DNA of 64,000 bases, taken from NCBI GenBank assembly GCA_021824175.1, contig JAKALP010000022.1:1-64000 (forward strand). The letters run 5' to 3'. A program made the position numbers and the translations under genes. Origin of the DNA: Deltaproteobacteria bacterium (GTDB lineage Bacteria > Desulfobacterota > Desulfobacteria > Desulfobacterales > Desulfosarcinaceae). The notes beneath the pieces are model-generated. The model did not search any database and had not been told where the DNA came from. It worked only from the letters and a program-made list of their open reading frames with translations. Positions 52,729 through 61,902 of the stretch are shown piece after piece; positions within the stretch are counted from its first letter, which is position 1; the number at the start of each line of letters is the position of its first letter.

Positions 52729-52903
52729 TTGATTCGTTGATTGGTTGATTCGTATCCTGCCCTAGTAGGTCGCAATAACGGTCCATCAACGCGACACCGG
52801 AAGCTGCAATGCCGTTGCGTTGATGGTGCTTAAGGCGACCCACATCCCGATATCCTATGTAATTTGAGGTCTATCCGCACCAATCAACCAATCAACGAAT
52901 CAA
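52729..52903. repeat. Nested inverted repeats
   Basis: Outer arms of 22 bp (52729-52750 and 52882-52903) are exact reverse complements made of TTGATT-type units. Inner arms of 10 bp (52783-52792 and 52817-52826, CCATCAACGC) also pair exactly. The element spans 175 bp and could be a non-autonomous mobile repeat or a large operator region between two divergent genes. Confidence 0.8.
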
Positions 52904-53284
52904 TCAATCAACGATTCCGGCCTGCGTACAACCCCAGTTGTTGGAGATTATCGGGCAAATGCTTAGCCCTCACATTGAATAGAGCCTGCCCCAGCCAAGA
53001 AGTCAATCAAAATGTCCGTATTTGGTCATGATGGTGTCCATATAATGACATATCGAAATCTCTCATTCTTAATAACATTTAAATATCAATAAATTATGCA
53101 TGGGCACGGCACGGTATGTTTCTTGCTCATTTAATATGTCAGCACAATCAGAAAACCATATACGAAATTAGGCTTTACCGGAGTCGGTACAAAATCGCCT
53201 TCGAGCGTTTCGATTCCGATCCCGATTGAGAATTTTAGAGAAGCAGAATCTCCTTAGATATCACCGAGCGTCCGGATAGGAGTT

Positions 53285-53306
53285 CCCTCTCCCCATGGGG
53301 AGAGGG
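53285..53306. repeat. Perfect 22-bp palindrome
   Basis: CCCTCTCCCC, two bases, then its exact complement, about 70 bp before the thiolase ATG, and followed by the GGTTGGGGTGAGGG sequence of a widespread intergenic repeat. A related block lies at 12670-12730. Confidence 0.8.
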
Positions 53307-53376
53307 TTGGGGTGAGGGGGAGATTCCTTAAAAATAAATCAGTTTTTCTATATCCGAAAAGCACAAGGAGCTGACA

Positions 53377-54630
53377 ATGCGCGACGTATATGTCATTGGC
53401 GTGGGCATGACCCCATTTGGCAAGTACATGGACAAGAACATGAAGGCGCTGGCCGCGGATGCGGTCAACCGGGCCCTGGCGCATGCCGGTATCACCAAGG
53501 AGCTGCTGCAGGTGGCCGTGGTGGGCAACGCCTACCAAGGTTTGGTGACCGGCCAGGAGTCGATCCGGGGCCAGGTGGTGCTCAGGGCCATGCGCATCGG
53601 CAACATCCCCGTGACCAACGTGGAAAACGCTTGCTGCTCCTCGGCCACGGCCTTCCAGGTGGCCTGGATGGATATCGCCCTGGGACTGCATGATGTGGCC
53701 CTGGTGCTGGGCATGGAGAAGATGTACATGGAGGATCGCGAAAAGCGCCTCAAGCTCTTCTCTGCTTCCACCGACGTGGAGTTCGTTGAACGTCTGGTGC
53801 AAATGTTGAAAGCCGACGCCGAAAAGAAGCGCAAAGAAGCAGAAGCAAAGGGAGAAGTAAAGAAGGAAAAGAATAGTTCCGGCGGCAGCGCCTTCATGGA
53901 CATCTACGCCATGGCCGCCCGCATGCACATGAACAAATACGGCCTGACCCAGCGGCAATTGGCCGTAGTCAGCGCCAAGAACCACAACCACAGCGTTCAC
54001 AACCCTTATGCCCAATATCGCACGCCGTACACGGTGGAAGAGGTCCTGGCCGCCCCGCCGGTGGCTTTCCCCCTGACCCGACCCATGTGTTCGCCGGTGG
54101 GCGATGGCGCCGCGGCGGTGATTCTGTGCTCCAAGGAGTATGTCAAGAAACTGGGGGCCTCCAAGCCGGTGAAGGTTTTGGCCACGGTTGTGGGCGGCGG
54201 CATGGATCGCAGTTTCAATGATCCGGACATCGGCGAACGCCTGGCCAAAATCGCTTATGAAAAGGCCGGCGTGGGGCCGCAAGATATTGACGTGGCCGAA
54301 TTTCACGATGCCACGGCCTTTGGCGAGGTGGTCAATACCGAATCCCTGGGCTTCTGCCCCAAAGGCGAAGGTGGCATTTTTGCCGAACAGGGCCATTCCA
54401 CCCTGGGCGGCAAGCTGCCCATCAATGTTTCGGGCGGGCTCGAATCCAAGGGCCATCCCGTGGGCGCCACGGGCGCGGGCCAGATCGCTGAGCTGGTGTG
54501 GCAACTGCGCGGGGAGGCCGAGGGCCGCCAGGTACAAGGCGCGCGCATCGCCCTGGCGGAAAACGGCGGCGGCAATATCGGCATCGAAGAGGCGGCCATG
54601 GTCATCACGATTCTTCAGGCTGACTTTTAA
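53377..54630 (+). CDS. Thiolase-family (SCP-x-like) acetyl-CoA acyltransferase
   Basis: A 417-residue cytoplasmic enzyme that cleaves 3-ketoacyl-CoA with CoA, or condenses acyl-CoAs. The nucleophile is most likely Cys87 in ENACCSSATAF, and GHPVGATGAGQ supplies the C-terminal His. It resembles the SCP-x/lipid-transfer thiolase branch more than FadA. A charged Lys/Glu insert of about 25 residues (about 146-170) is unusual. AAGGAG precedes the ATG. It starts the operon with acyl-CoA dehydrogenase and acyl-CoA ligase. Confidence 0.9.
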   Translation: MRDVYVIGVGMTPFGKYMDKNMKALAADAVNRALAHAGITKELLQVAVVGNAYQGLVTGQESIRGQVVLRAMRIGNIPVTNVENACCSSATAFQVAWMDIALGLHDVALVLGMEKMYMEDREKRLKLFSASTDVEFVERLVQMLKADAEKKRKEAEAKGEVKKEKNSSGGSAFMDIYAMAARMHMNKYGLTQRQLAVVSAKNHNHSVHNPYAQYRTPYTVEEVLAAPPVAFPLTRPMCSPVGDGAAAVILCSKEYVKKLGASKPVKVLATVVGGGMDRSFNDPDIGERLAKIAYEKAGVGPQDIDVAEFHDATAFGEVVNTESLGFCPKGEGGIFAEQGHSTLGGKLPINVSGGLESKGHPVGATGAGQIAELVWQLRGEAEGRQVQGARIALAENGGGNIGIEEAAMVITILQADF

Positions 54631-54635
54631 ATATT

Positions 54636-54858
54636 CGTTTGCCCGTTGGCCCGTTTGCCCGTTGGTCATAGCAGAACCGAAAAGATGTTGCGCGAATCGA
54701 GTTTTGAGCAAAGAATCTAAAAATAGATCCAAACTTCCAACGGGCTGATAACTAAACAGACCAACTGACAAACGAGTAACGAGCAAACGGGCAACGGGCA
54801 AACGGGCAACGAGCAAACGGGCCCACGGGCTAACGGGCCAACGGGCAACGCCCAAACG
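54636..54858. repeat. CCGTTGGC/GCCAACGGG-type inverted repeat pair
   Basis: The gap between thiolase and acyl-CoA dehydrogenase opens with CGTTTGCCCGTTGGCCCG units (54636-54665) and ends with a run of 10- to 12-base ACGGGCAA/ACGGGCCA units (54770-54850) that are complementary to them. The arms can pair across about 110 bases. Related arrays occur at 58258-58303 and 58641-58673. Confidence 0.75.
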
Positions 54859-54874
54859 AACAGGAGGAAGCAGC

Positions 54875-56386
54875 ATGATTTCAAGATCATTAAGAAATAC
54901 TCTGATCAACCGAGAACCAAAATTTGACGACATCGCATGCAGTCTTACCGCCACCGGCAAGCAACCCAAGGGGATCATCAAGGAAGCCAAGGAAGTCATC
55001 GCCCTGGCCCGGCGTTTCAACGACGAGGTGGCACGGCCGCTGACCCTGAAACTCGACCGCAGGATGTACGAAGACCCCGACTACCTGGCCTGGGATTTTG
55101 TACGCGAAGCCAACAAATGGGGATTTTACTCCTTGTTCATCCCCAAACTTTTCGGCGGCAAGGGCCACAGTATATCGGTGATTGGTTATTTCATCGAAGA
55201 ACTGGGCTCAGTATGTCTGGCCCTGGCCAACCTGGTCAATGTGCACTACCTGGGCTACGTCGGAGCACTCGCCACCTGGAACATGCGCCTGGCTGATCGC
55301 ATCTCCAGGGATGTGGTGCGGGGGGAGAAGACCGGCGAGCCGTGCCTGGTCTCCTTTGCCATGACCGAGCCCGATGCCGGCACCGACTCCCAGAATGTGG
55401 AGTTCATGAACACCGGCTCCCTGCAATGTCAGGCCCGCAAGGTTGAAGGCGGCTATGTGGTCAACGGCGCCAAATGCTTCATCAGCTGCGGCCATCTCTC
55501 CACCTGGCATGCCCTGTTCGCCTATACCGATGTCAAGAAGGGGGCCGAGAACATGGTGGTACTGGCCGTCAAGAACGGCGCCAAGGGCTTTTCCTTCGGT
55601 AAAAAGGAGAAGAAGATGGGGCAGAAGGCCTGCCCGGCAAGTGAGCTGGTGTTCAACGAATGCTTTATTCCCGACGACCAGGTGCTGCTCGATAAACGTC
55701 ACACAGCCAGACTGGCCAAAGGCCCGCGCAAGATCACCGAAGAGATCCTGGCCTATATCTGGGCTGCCTCGCGCACGGGGGTGGGGGCATTTGGCGTGGG
55801 TGCGGCCCGGGGCGCCTTCGAGCAAGCCCTGCAGTTTGCTTCGAAGACCAAAATTGACGACCGACTCCTGATCAACCACGAATGGTGCCAAAGCATGTTG
55901 GCCCAGATGTATTCAAACGTCTCTGTGGGACGCATTGCCTACATGGAGGCCGCCTATGCCAACGGTCTCTATGGCATCTATAAGATGCTGAATACCAAAC
56001 CTATGTACTATCTGACCAAATACACACCTCGGTTCATCATCGATCTCTTCTACCCGCCCTTTTTAAAGTTGTCGCTGGCGACATGGCTGTTTCAGAAAAT
56101 CAATTTCGATTTTCTGGCGGATGACGCCATGGACCGCACCGACGGCTGGGGTTCCCTGGCCAAGGCGGTGTGCACGGACGCCGGCATCAACAACTGCCAC
56201 CTGGCCCTGGAGCTCATGGGCAACGCCGGTTTGCGCCATGACCATGGAGCGGAGAAGATGCTGCGCGACTCCAAATTGCTTCAGATCTACGAAGGCACCA
56301 ATCAGGTCAACCGGGTTAATGTGTTCAAGCGGCTCGTGGCGCGCGCCTGTCCGGACGCCGAATATTTCACGCTGGCGGCTAACTAA
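54875..56386 (+). CDS. Acyl-CoA dehydrogenase
   Basis: A 503-residue flavoenzyme. The middle domain shows SFAMTEPDAGTDS and the C-terminal domain IYEGTNQVNRV, which carries the catalytic Glu. It is about 100 residues longer than standard enzymes, with extra sequence in the C-terminal half (TKPMYYLTKYTPRF region) containing two hydrophobic stretches. It introduces the double bond in beta-oxidation of an acyl-CoA. AGGAGG precedes the ATG. Electrons would go to ETF, not encoded here. Confidence 0.92.
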   Translation: MISRSLRNTLINREPKFDDIACSLTATGKQPKGIIKEAKEVIALARRFNDEVARPLTLKLDRRMYEDPDYLAWDFVREANKWGFYSLFIPKLFGGKGHSISVIGYFIEELGSVCLALANLVNVHYLGYVGALATWNMRLADRISRDVVRGEKTGEPCLVSFAMTEPDAGTDSQNVEFMNTGSLQCQARKVEGGYVVNGAKCFISCGHLSTWHALFAYTDVKKGAENMVVLAVKNGAKGFSFGKKEKKMGQKACPASELVFNECFIPDDQVLLDKRHTARLAKGPRKITEEILAYIWAASRTGVGAFGVGAARGAFEQALQFASKTKIDDRLLINHEWCQSMLAQMYSNVSVGRIAYMEAAYANGLYGIYKMLNTKPMYYLTKYTPRFIIDLFYPPFLKLSLATWLFQKINFDFLADDAMDRTDGWGSLAKAVCTDAGINNCHLALELMGNAGLRHDHGAEKMLRDSKLLQIYEGTNQVNRVNVFKRLVARACPDAEYFTLAAN

Positions 56387-56427
56387 GCACACACGGTCGT
56401 AATTGCCATGAAGTATTGTCTCACCAC

Positions 56428-56603
56428 AGGCACAAAGGCACAAAGTTGCAGAGGCACAGAGAAGCAAAGGCGATGCAATTTATTCTTTTTAGTCTACGGT
56501 TGGCGGAGGTTCTGGCTTCGATGATTTTTCTAATTGCAACATGCCATGAAAAACCGCTTCTATTTTGTTCTTAGTCCCTTTGTGCCTTTGCGCCTCTGTG
56601 CCT
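56428..56603. repeat. Imperfect inverted repeat of GGCACAAAGG units
   Basis: Arms near 56428-56459 (AGGCACAAAGGCACAAAG) and 56576-56603 (CCTTTGTGCCTTTGCG) are close reverse complements with several mismatches. It fills the gap before the acyl-CoA ligase. A similar block is at 12775-12845. No gene is present. Confidence 0.7.
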
Positions 56604-56661
56604 TGTAGTAGTAAAGCGATACGTTACCGAATTTATGCACTAGAGCACTAAGGAGGAAACC

Positions 56662-58254
56662 ATGTCAGAGGTCGGAGATCTCTCCATATTCAAAGCCATC
56701 AATCTGAAGATCAATGATCCGGAACAAGTGGCCTTGCGATTTGTCAATGAGGACGGCAGCGACGAGCCCGTCTCTTACCGCAATATCTTCGAAGGCACCA
56801 ACCGCACTGCCCATGCCCTGCTCAAAGCCGGCATCGGCAAAGGCGACGCTTTCATTGTCCTCATGAAAAACCACCCGGAGTTTATCTACTCGCTCTTCGC
56901 GGCCCTTTCCATCGGGGCCGTGGCCGTGCCCGTGGACCCCAGAACCAAAGGGCGCAAGCTGGGCTATCAGATTCTCAATACCCGCTCCAAGGGCATCCTC
57001 GTGGCCGACCAACTGGTGGAAAGCCTGGTAGAAATCGGCGAAGAGATCCGCCAGGTACCCATCATCGGCGTTCTCTACAAAGCCCACCATGGCGTGGCGC
57101 CCATCACGGCCCATCCGTCCCTCAACGAAATTCTTAAAACCGAAAACGCCGACATACCGGCCCAGGCCGTTAAATTCAATGTCAGTGCGCCGGCCCAAAT
57201 TATCCACACTTCCGGTACTACGGGCGATCCCAAGGGAGTCGTGCTGAAGGCCGACCGTTATTTTATCTACTGCATGATGGCCGAGTTCCTGTGGCGTTAT
57301 CAGGCCGATGACATCCCCTACACCGGCCTTTCCCTGACCCACGGCAATGCCCAGTCCGTCACCCTGATGCCCGCCCTGGCCAAAAAACTGCCCGCCGTGA
57401 TCAGCGAGCGCTTCACCAAGAGCCGCATCTGGGATATCTGTAGAAAATACCGCTGTACTACCTTTTCACTGCTCGGCGGCATGATGGCCGGTATTTACAA
57501 TGAACCGCCGCGAGCCGATGACGCCGATAATCCGGTGAGAAGAGTCATCAGCGCCGGCACGCCCCGGGCCATCTGGGAAGCATTTGAAAAACGCTTTAAT
57601 GTAAAAATCCACGAATGGTACGGGGCCGTGGAGGGCGGGCTGGCCCACAATCCGCCCGGCTCCGGCCCCATAGGCTCTTTCGGCAAACCGCCCCAGGGTC
57701 TGCTGGAGATGAAAATCGTGGATGAAAGCGATCAGGAGGTGCCGGCCGGCATCAAAGGGGAAATGATTTGCAAAATGGTCAGCGGGCCCACCGAAGTCAA
57801 TTACTACGGCAAAGAAAAAGACTCCAAGGAGAAGACCAGGGGCGGCTGGCTGCGCAGCGGCGATATCTGCCACCGGGATGAAAACGGATTCTTCTACTTT
57901 GACTTCCGCAAAGGCGGCGGATTGCGTCGCCAGGGCGACTTCGTGCAGCCGGACCGGATCGAAAAGATCATCGGCGAACAAGCTTCAGTATCGGAAGTGT
58001 GTGTTTACGGCATCCCGGCCGCTTCGGGTGCGCCGGGCGAAAGTGATCTGGTGGCCGCCATCGTCCCCTTCGAAGGCCAAACGGTTGATGTCCAAGGCGT
58101 CAAGCGAGCCTGCTTGGCTGAACTGGAACGCAACTCCGTGCCGACCTATTTTCAAATCGTGGATGAAATTCCCAAAACCATCTCGGAGAAAATGCTTTCG
58201 CGGGTACTCAAGGATGCCTTTGATCCGTGCGCGCCGAATGTTATCAGAATATAA
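56662..58254 (+). CDS. Acyl-CoA synthetase (AMP-forming)
   Basis: A 530-residue ANL-superfamily ligase that activates a carboxylate with ATP and CoA. The P-loop HTSGTTGDPKGVV is intact, as are YGAVEGG and WLRSGDICHRDENG. The C-terminal DFVQPDRIEKI hinge and ETISEKMLSR-like catalytic Lys region are present. It resembles crotonobetaine/carnitine-CoA ligase-type enzymes but substrate cannot be read. TAAGGAGGAAACC precedes the ATG. It supplies the acyl-CoA for the two upstream enzymes. Confidence 0.92.
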   Translation: MSEVGDLSIFKAINLKINDPEQVALRFVNEDGSDEPVSYRNIFEGTNRTAHALLKAGIGKGDAFIVLMKNHPEFIYSLFAALSIGAVAVPVDPRTKGRKLGYQILNTRSKGILVADQLVESLVEIGEEIRQVPIIGVLYKAHHGVAPITAHPSLNEILKTENADIPAQAVKFNVSAPAQIIHTSGTTGDPKGVVLKADRYFIYCMMAEFLWRYQADDIPYTGLSLTHGNAQSVTLMPALAKKLPAVISERFTKSRIWDICRKYRCTTFSLLGGMMAGIYNEPPRADDADNPVRRVISAGTPRAIWEAFEKRFNVKIHEWYGAVEGGLAHNPPGSGPIGSFGKPPQGLLEMKIVDESDQEVPAGIKGEMICKMVSGPTEVNYYGKEKDSKEKTRGGWLRSGDICHRDENGFFYFDFRKGGGLRRQGDFVQPDRIEKIIGEQASVSEVCVYGIPAASGAPGESDLVAAIVPFEGQTVDVQGVKRACLAELERNSVPTYFQIVDEIPKTISEKMLSRVLKDAFDPCAPNVIRI

Positions 58255-58257
58255 GGC

Positions 58258-58692
58258 TATCGTTGGCCCGTTGGCCCGTGAGCCCGTGGGCCCGTGAGCC
58301 CGTTAAGTGCGGCTCCGGACGATACGGTATAAACTTATGCAGTTGCTTAACGGTTTTTACCACTGAGGGCACAGAGAACACAGAGAAGCAAGAAGCACTT
58401 TTGGTTACGCGCTCTGTTCATTATCTACGCTGGATTCCTTGTTAACTATGGCGCCAAAGCATTCTATTTATCTGTGTAATCCGTGTTATCCGTGGCAAAA
58501 AAGTGACCACGGATAACACGGATGGCACTGATAAAGTCAAAGCTGTATTCGATCGTATTGGTTGTGGATGAAACGCGATAGAATAGAAGGACCATGTGAG
58601 CAAAGTTCCCACTACGATTATCTTCTCATAGCCACCGCCAATGGGAAACGGGCTAACGGACAACGGGCCAACGCAAAAAAAAGGAGACCCCC
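58258..58692. repeat. Repeat-filled gap between ligase and nitroreductase genes
   Basis: This 435-bp gap has no gene. It contains CGTTGGCCCG units (58258-58303), a perfect 17-bp hairpin (58479-58495 with 58507-58523) and ACGGGCTAACGG units (58641-58673) that are complementary to the first block, so the outer units could pair with each other across the gap. Confidence 0.75.
58479..58523. repeat. Perfect 17-bp hairpin
   Basis: Arms ATCCGTGTTATCCGTGG at 58479-58495 and 58507-58523 are exact reverse complements around 11 bases rich in A. It would form a very stable stem if transcribed; a T-run is absent on the plus strand, but the loop contains six A. Confidence 0.9.
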
Positions 58693-59700
58693 ATGTTTGA
58701 CTCTTTAAAACAAGCCTATCTGCCAGAAATGGAATTACCGGTCCGTACCGTCGACGCCGAAAAATGCTCAAAGTGCGGCCGATGTTATGAAACCTGCCCC
58801 ACCTGGGGATACCGGTGGGAAAAGGGAGCAGTTCCCCAGCCGGTGGGCTATGGCGGCTTTGAACAGGCCTGCCTGAATTGCGGCAACTGCATCGCCGTCT
58901 GCCCCACCAATGCCATCACCATGACCGGCGCCTTCTCCATTCAAAAAGGAAGATATAAAGGTCTGCTTGAAAAACGCATGGCTCCGCCCGACCCGCTCGG
59001 ACTGGGCGGAAGTAAATCCTATAAGGAAATCGAAGGGGAGCTGACCGAAGTCGAACGCGGTATCTACACCCGGCGCTCCAACCGTTTGTTTAAAGAAAAG
59101 CCGGTGCCCAAAGAGCTGGTCCACCGCATTCTGGAGGCCGGCCGTTTCGCGCCTTCGGCGGGCAACTGCCAGCCCTATCGATTTGTCGTGATTACCAATC
59201 AGAACACCATCAAAGAGTTTGAACGTCGAGCCATGGTGCTTTTGCGGCTCATGAAGAACTTCTACCTCTCCAAAAACGGCAAACGTTCCATTGTGAAAAA
59301 TATCTTCTTCAGCGTCGCTAGTTATATGATGATCAACAAAATGGACCCGCGACCCTTCACGGCCATGGAAAAAGCCGATCAAATGGACAATACCCTTTAC
59401 TTCAACGCACCCGTGGTGATCTTGATTCTTAAAGATAAACGGGGGGTGAGCAATCCCGATCTAGATGCCGGCATCTGCGCCCAGAACATGGTGCTCACCG
59501 CCCACGCCATGGGCCTGGGCACCTGCTACGTCTCGCTGCCCATGGACCCGCTCTCCCGGCCCCTGATGGCCGGCTTCCGCAAACGCCTGGGCATCGCCAA
59601 ACCTTTTGAAGCCGTCACCAGCATCGCCATCGGCTACCCCAAAGGCAAAATCGACGGCATCGTCAAGCGCGACACGCCGAAGGTGGATTGGATTCGGTAG
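58693..59700 (+). CDS. Ferredoxin-nitroreductase fusion protein
   Basis: A 335-residue cytoplasmic flavoprotein. The N-terminus holds two [4Fe-4S] motifs (CSKCGRCYETCP, CLNCGNCIAVCPTNAI), followed by an FMN-binding nitroreductase domain with the RRSNRLFKEKPVP and FAPSAGNCQPYRFVVI motifs. The ferredoxin part would pass electrons to FMN for reduction of an unknown substrate. It follows the acyl-CoA ligase and precedes the Fe-S protein. AAAAAGGAGACC precedes the ATG. Confidence 0.9.
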   Translation: MFDSLKQAYLPEMELPVRTVDAEKCSKCGRCYETCPTWGYRWEKGAVPQPVGYGGFEQACLNCGNCIAVCPTNAITMTGAFSIQKGRYKGLLEKRMAPPDPLGLGGSKSYKEIEGELTEVERGIYTRRSNRLFKEKPVPKELVHRILEAGRFAPSAGNCQPYRFVVITNQNTIKEFERRAMVLLRLMKNFYLSKNGKRSIVKNIFFSVASYMMINKMDPRPFTAMEKADQMDNTLYFNAPVVILILKDKRGVSNPDLDAGICAQNMVLTAHAMGLGTCYVSLPMDPLSRPLMAGFRKRLGIAKPFEAVTSIAIGYPKGKIDGIVKRDTPKVDWIR

Positions 59701-59814
59701 TACGATCCAAAAAACTACAACTGCTGCGCTGAGCTGTGATCACCGGCTTGCGCCAGGAGAGCTCTGGAATTACTACAACTCGACCCAATCCAATGAACCC
59801 ATAGAGGAGATTCC

Positions 59815-60990
59815 ATGCGACATGTGACCTTGAGCTTGAAAGATAAGGTTGTCAAATTACGCGATTTCGATAAAACCTACAAAGCATTACGAAAGCATTT
59901 GGATGCCATGCCGGTGGGATATCCGGCCACCCTTTCCGGGGTGGAACGGCGCTTGCTCAAGGCCTTATTCACCATTGAGGAAGCACGCCTGGCACAATAC
60001 TTGGACTGGCGATTTGAGACCGCGGACGCCATTTTCAGCAAGGCCGGCTCTTCCCTTGACCTGTCCAGGGAAGCGGTGGACAATTTGCTCTCTTCCATGG
60101 AAAAAAAAGGCGCCATCTATGCCAAAAACGGCGACGGCGAGTGGAAGTATGCGTTGCATCCGCTGCTTATCGGCATGTTTGAAATGCAGATAGACACCCT
60201 AACCCCGGCCATGTACCTGGATCTGCGGGAATATGTCACTAAAATCTTCGGCATCGAATACATGACCACAGCCATTCCCCAAATGCGGGTCGTTCCCGTA
60301 AACAAAAGTATTACCCCTGAACACAATATCGCCACGTATGATGAAATCAGGCGTATCATCGAAACCACGGATCAAGAGATGTGTATCTCTGATTGCATTT
60401 GCCGCAAAGCACATGGATTTTTGGGCGATCCATGCAAAGTAACGGACAAAAAGGAAGCTTGCCTTGGGTTTGGGGATTTCGGCGCCATGTTTACCCGAAA
60501 CGGCAAGGGACGTCCCATCACCAAAAAGGAGGCTTTGGGGAACCTTGACTTCTTTGAAAAAGAGGGCCTCATCATACAGCCATCCAATGAGAAGAAACCG
60601 GAATTCATATGCTTCTGCTGCGGATGCTGCTGCGGTATCATCGAAATGATCAGCACCTTTCCCCGGCCGTCGGATTTCGTGGCCAGTAATTTCCAAGCCG
60701 TGCTCAATAATGAATCATGCAACGGATGCGGCAAGTGCGCAAAGCGCTGTCAGATGAACGCGTTGGAAGTAAAGAACAAAAAAGCGGTCTTAAATGCCGG
60801 AAAATGCATTGGCTGCGGCTTGTGTGTCACCACCTGTAAAACAGGCTCTTTGAAGCTTCTCAAAAAAGAAAATGAAACGGTGCCGCCGGATAGCATGGAG
60901 AAGAAATACGAAATCATTATGGCCGGGAAAAAGGGCACTGTTGGTAAACTTATGTCCGCAGCCAGGGGGACGTTTGGATTGAAACCGTAG
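59815..60990 (+). CDS. Multi-cysteine Fe-S protein with winged-helix-like N-terminus
   Basis: A 391-residue protein. The first 130 residues look like a winged-helix DNA-binding or interaction domain (LLKALFTIEEARLAQYL, LDLSREAVDNLLSSMEKKGAIY). Next are a Cys-rich segment (CISDCICRK, CKVTDKKEACLGFGDF), a CFCCGCCCG run and two [4Fe-4S] motifs (CNGCGKCAKRCQMNAL, CIGCGLCVTTCKTGSL). Similar proteins are frequent in sulfate-reducer genomes and function is unknown. GAGGAG precedes the ATG. It closes the operon. Confidence 0.8.
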   Translation: MRHVTLSLKDKVVKLRDFDKTYKALRKHLDAMPVGYPATLSGVERRLLKALFTIEEARLAQYLDWRFETADAIFSKAGSSLDLSREAVDNLLSSMEKKGAIYAKNGDGEWKYALHPLLIGMFEMQIDTLTPAMYLDLREYVTKIFGIEYMTTAIPQMRVVPVNKSITPEHNIATYDEIRRIIETTDQEMCISDCICRKAHGFLGDPCKVTDKKEACLGFGDFGAMFTRNGKGRPITKKEALGNLDFFEKEGLIIQPSNEKKPEFICFCCGCCCGIIEMISTFPRPSDFVASNFQAVLNNESCNGCGKCAKRCQMNALEVKNKKAVLNAGKCIGCGLCVTTCKTGSLKLLKKENETVPPDSMEKKYEIIMAGKKGTVGKLMSAARGTFGLKP

Positions 60991-61068
60991 ACTTCCGATG
61001 AAAAACAACAATGACGAATATCACCATTGAATCCAACCCACCGCTTCGCAACCCGCCTTTGGAAATAC

Positions 61069-61902
61069 CTATTTAACGGTCTTCAAATCAGCATTTGAGC
61101 CTTTCCTGTCAAGGCGAATGCCCTCCAGCTCCAGTTCCAGGCTGTTATTTAAAATATACAGATTCGGTATTTCATCGCCCTCGCCAGGCCCTGTCAGGCT
61201 TACCTTTGCATCGATAATTTGTTTGAAAGGAAGATCTATTTTCGCATCCAATGGGATATCGGCGGAAATAATCGTGTCCATCGGTATCCGAAAGGTATCA
61301 TTGATATCAACCTTGACTGGTGACCGGAGTTTTAAGTGAAAATCCTGCTTGATCTCAACCAATTGGCTCACGGGTATCGTGGTATGGACGGGAACATACC
61401 CTTTTATCGGGACCTTGAACGGGATTCCCAGCACCGAGGTGCTTACTTCAGTATCCAGATAGATTTTCGTATCCACGGGAATATTGGAATTAAAGGGTAC
61501 GGTCATGGATACCGGAATGGTGGTGTTCAGTTCGACAGGAACATTGAGGGTTTTTTGAATTGGAACACTGATCTGTTCTTTAAAGGGAAAATGGATAGAG
61601 ATGTTATCTTTAACGGGTATACTGAAATTTTGATCGATCTCGGCTGTAACCGGGAAAGAGCCTACCATACGGGTCTTTATTGGCTGTTTTTCAAGTCTCA
61701 CGCTAATTTTAAGCAGGTTTAGCGGGTCGTTTGCAATAAGCAGGTATAACAGCGCTGTAGATATTAATATGCCGGTTGCCAGGATACCTGCCGCTGCGAT
61801 AACAAACCTGCGACCGATTTTTATGGTGATATGGTATTCTTTCAATTTGAAGTCCGATATGACCGGCTTCGTAAAAAGCCCAATTACTGCGCTGCATTGC
61901 AC
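61069..61902 (-). CDS. Membrane-anchored protein of hydrophobic/proline repeats
   Basis: A 277-residue protein with one membrane helix (FVIAAAGILATGILISTALLYL) and a long C-terminal part built of short repeated strands, each a polar stretch then a VP, IP or FP turn (SIPV, HFPF, SVPI, NVPV, TIPV, TVPF, NIPV). The pattern recurs about every 8-14 residues and suggests a beta-solenoid or LEA-like rod outside the cytoplasm. No family is recognised. The first 14 residues lie in a dispersed inverted repeat (61861-61957), so the annotated start may be an artefact; an internal TTG in KLKEYH is an alternative. It converges on the Fe-S gene at 60990. Confidence 0.65.
   Translation of the reverse strand: MQCSAVIGLFTKPVISDFKLKEYHITIKIGRRFVIAAAGILATGILISTALLYLLIANDPLNLLKISVRLEKQPIKTRMVGSFPVTAEIDQNFSIPVKDNISIHFPFKEQISVPIQKTLNVPVELNTTIPVSMTVPFNSNIPVDTKIYLDTEVSTSVLGIPFKVPIKGYVPVHTTIPVSQLVEIKQDFHLKLRSPVKVDINDTFRIPMDTIISADIPLDAKIDLPFKQIIDAKVSLTGPGEGDEIPNLYILNNSLELELEGIRLDRKGSNADLKTVK

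Larger units (their letters stand above)
52670..53376. other. Divergent intergenic region of the acyl-CoA operon
   Basis: This 707-bp gap should hold promoters for both the activator and the thiolase. I see two nested inverted repeats (52729-52903) and a perfect 22-bp palindrome (53285-53306), but no gene and no firm sigma-54 promoter. Confidence 0.55.

Noticed and set aside
54770-54858. Short ACGGGCAA-type repeats resembling a CRISPR array
   Set aside because: Units are 10-12 bases with no spacers and no cas genes nearby; they form a degenerate tandem and inverted repeat.
53254-55020. 588-codon minus-strand frame opposite the thiolase gene
   Set aside because: Antisense to a well-conserved thiolase with catalytic motifs; the minus frame is Gly/His/Arg-rich and covers the intergenic repeats.
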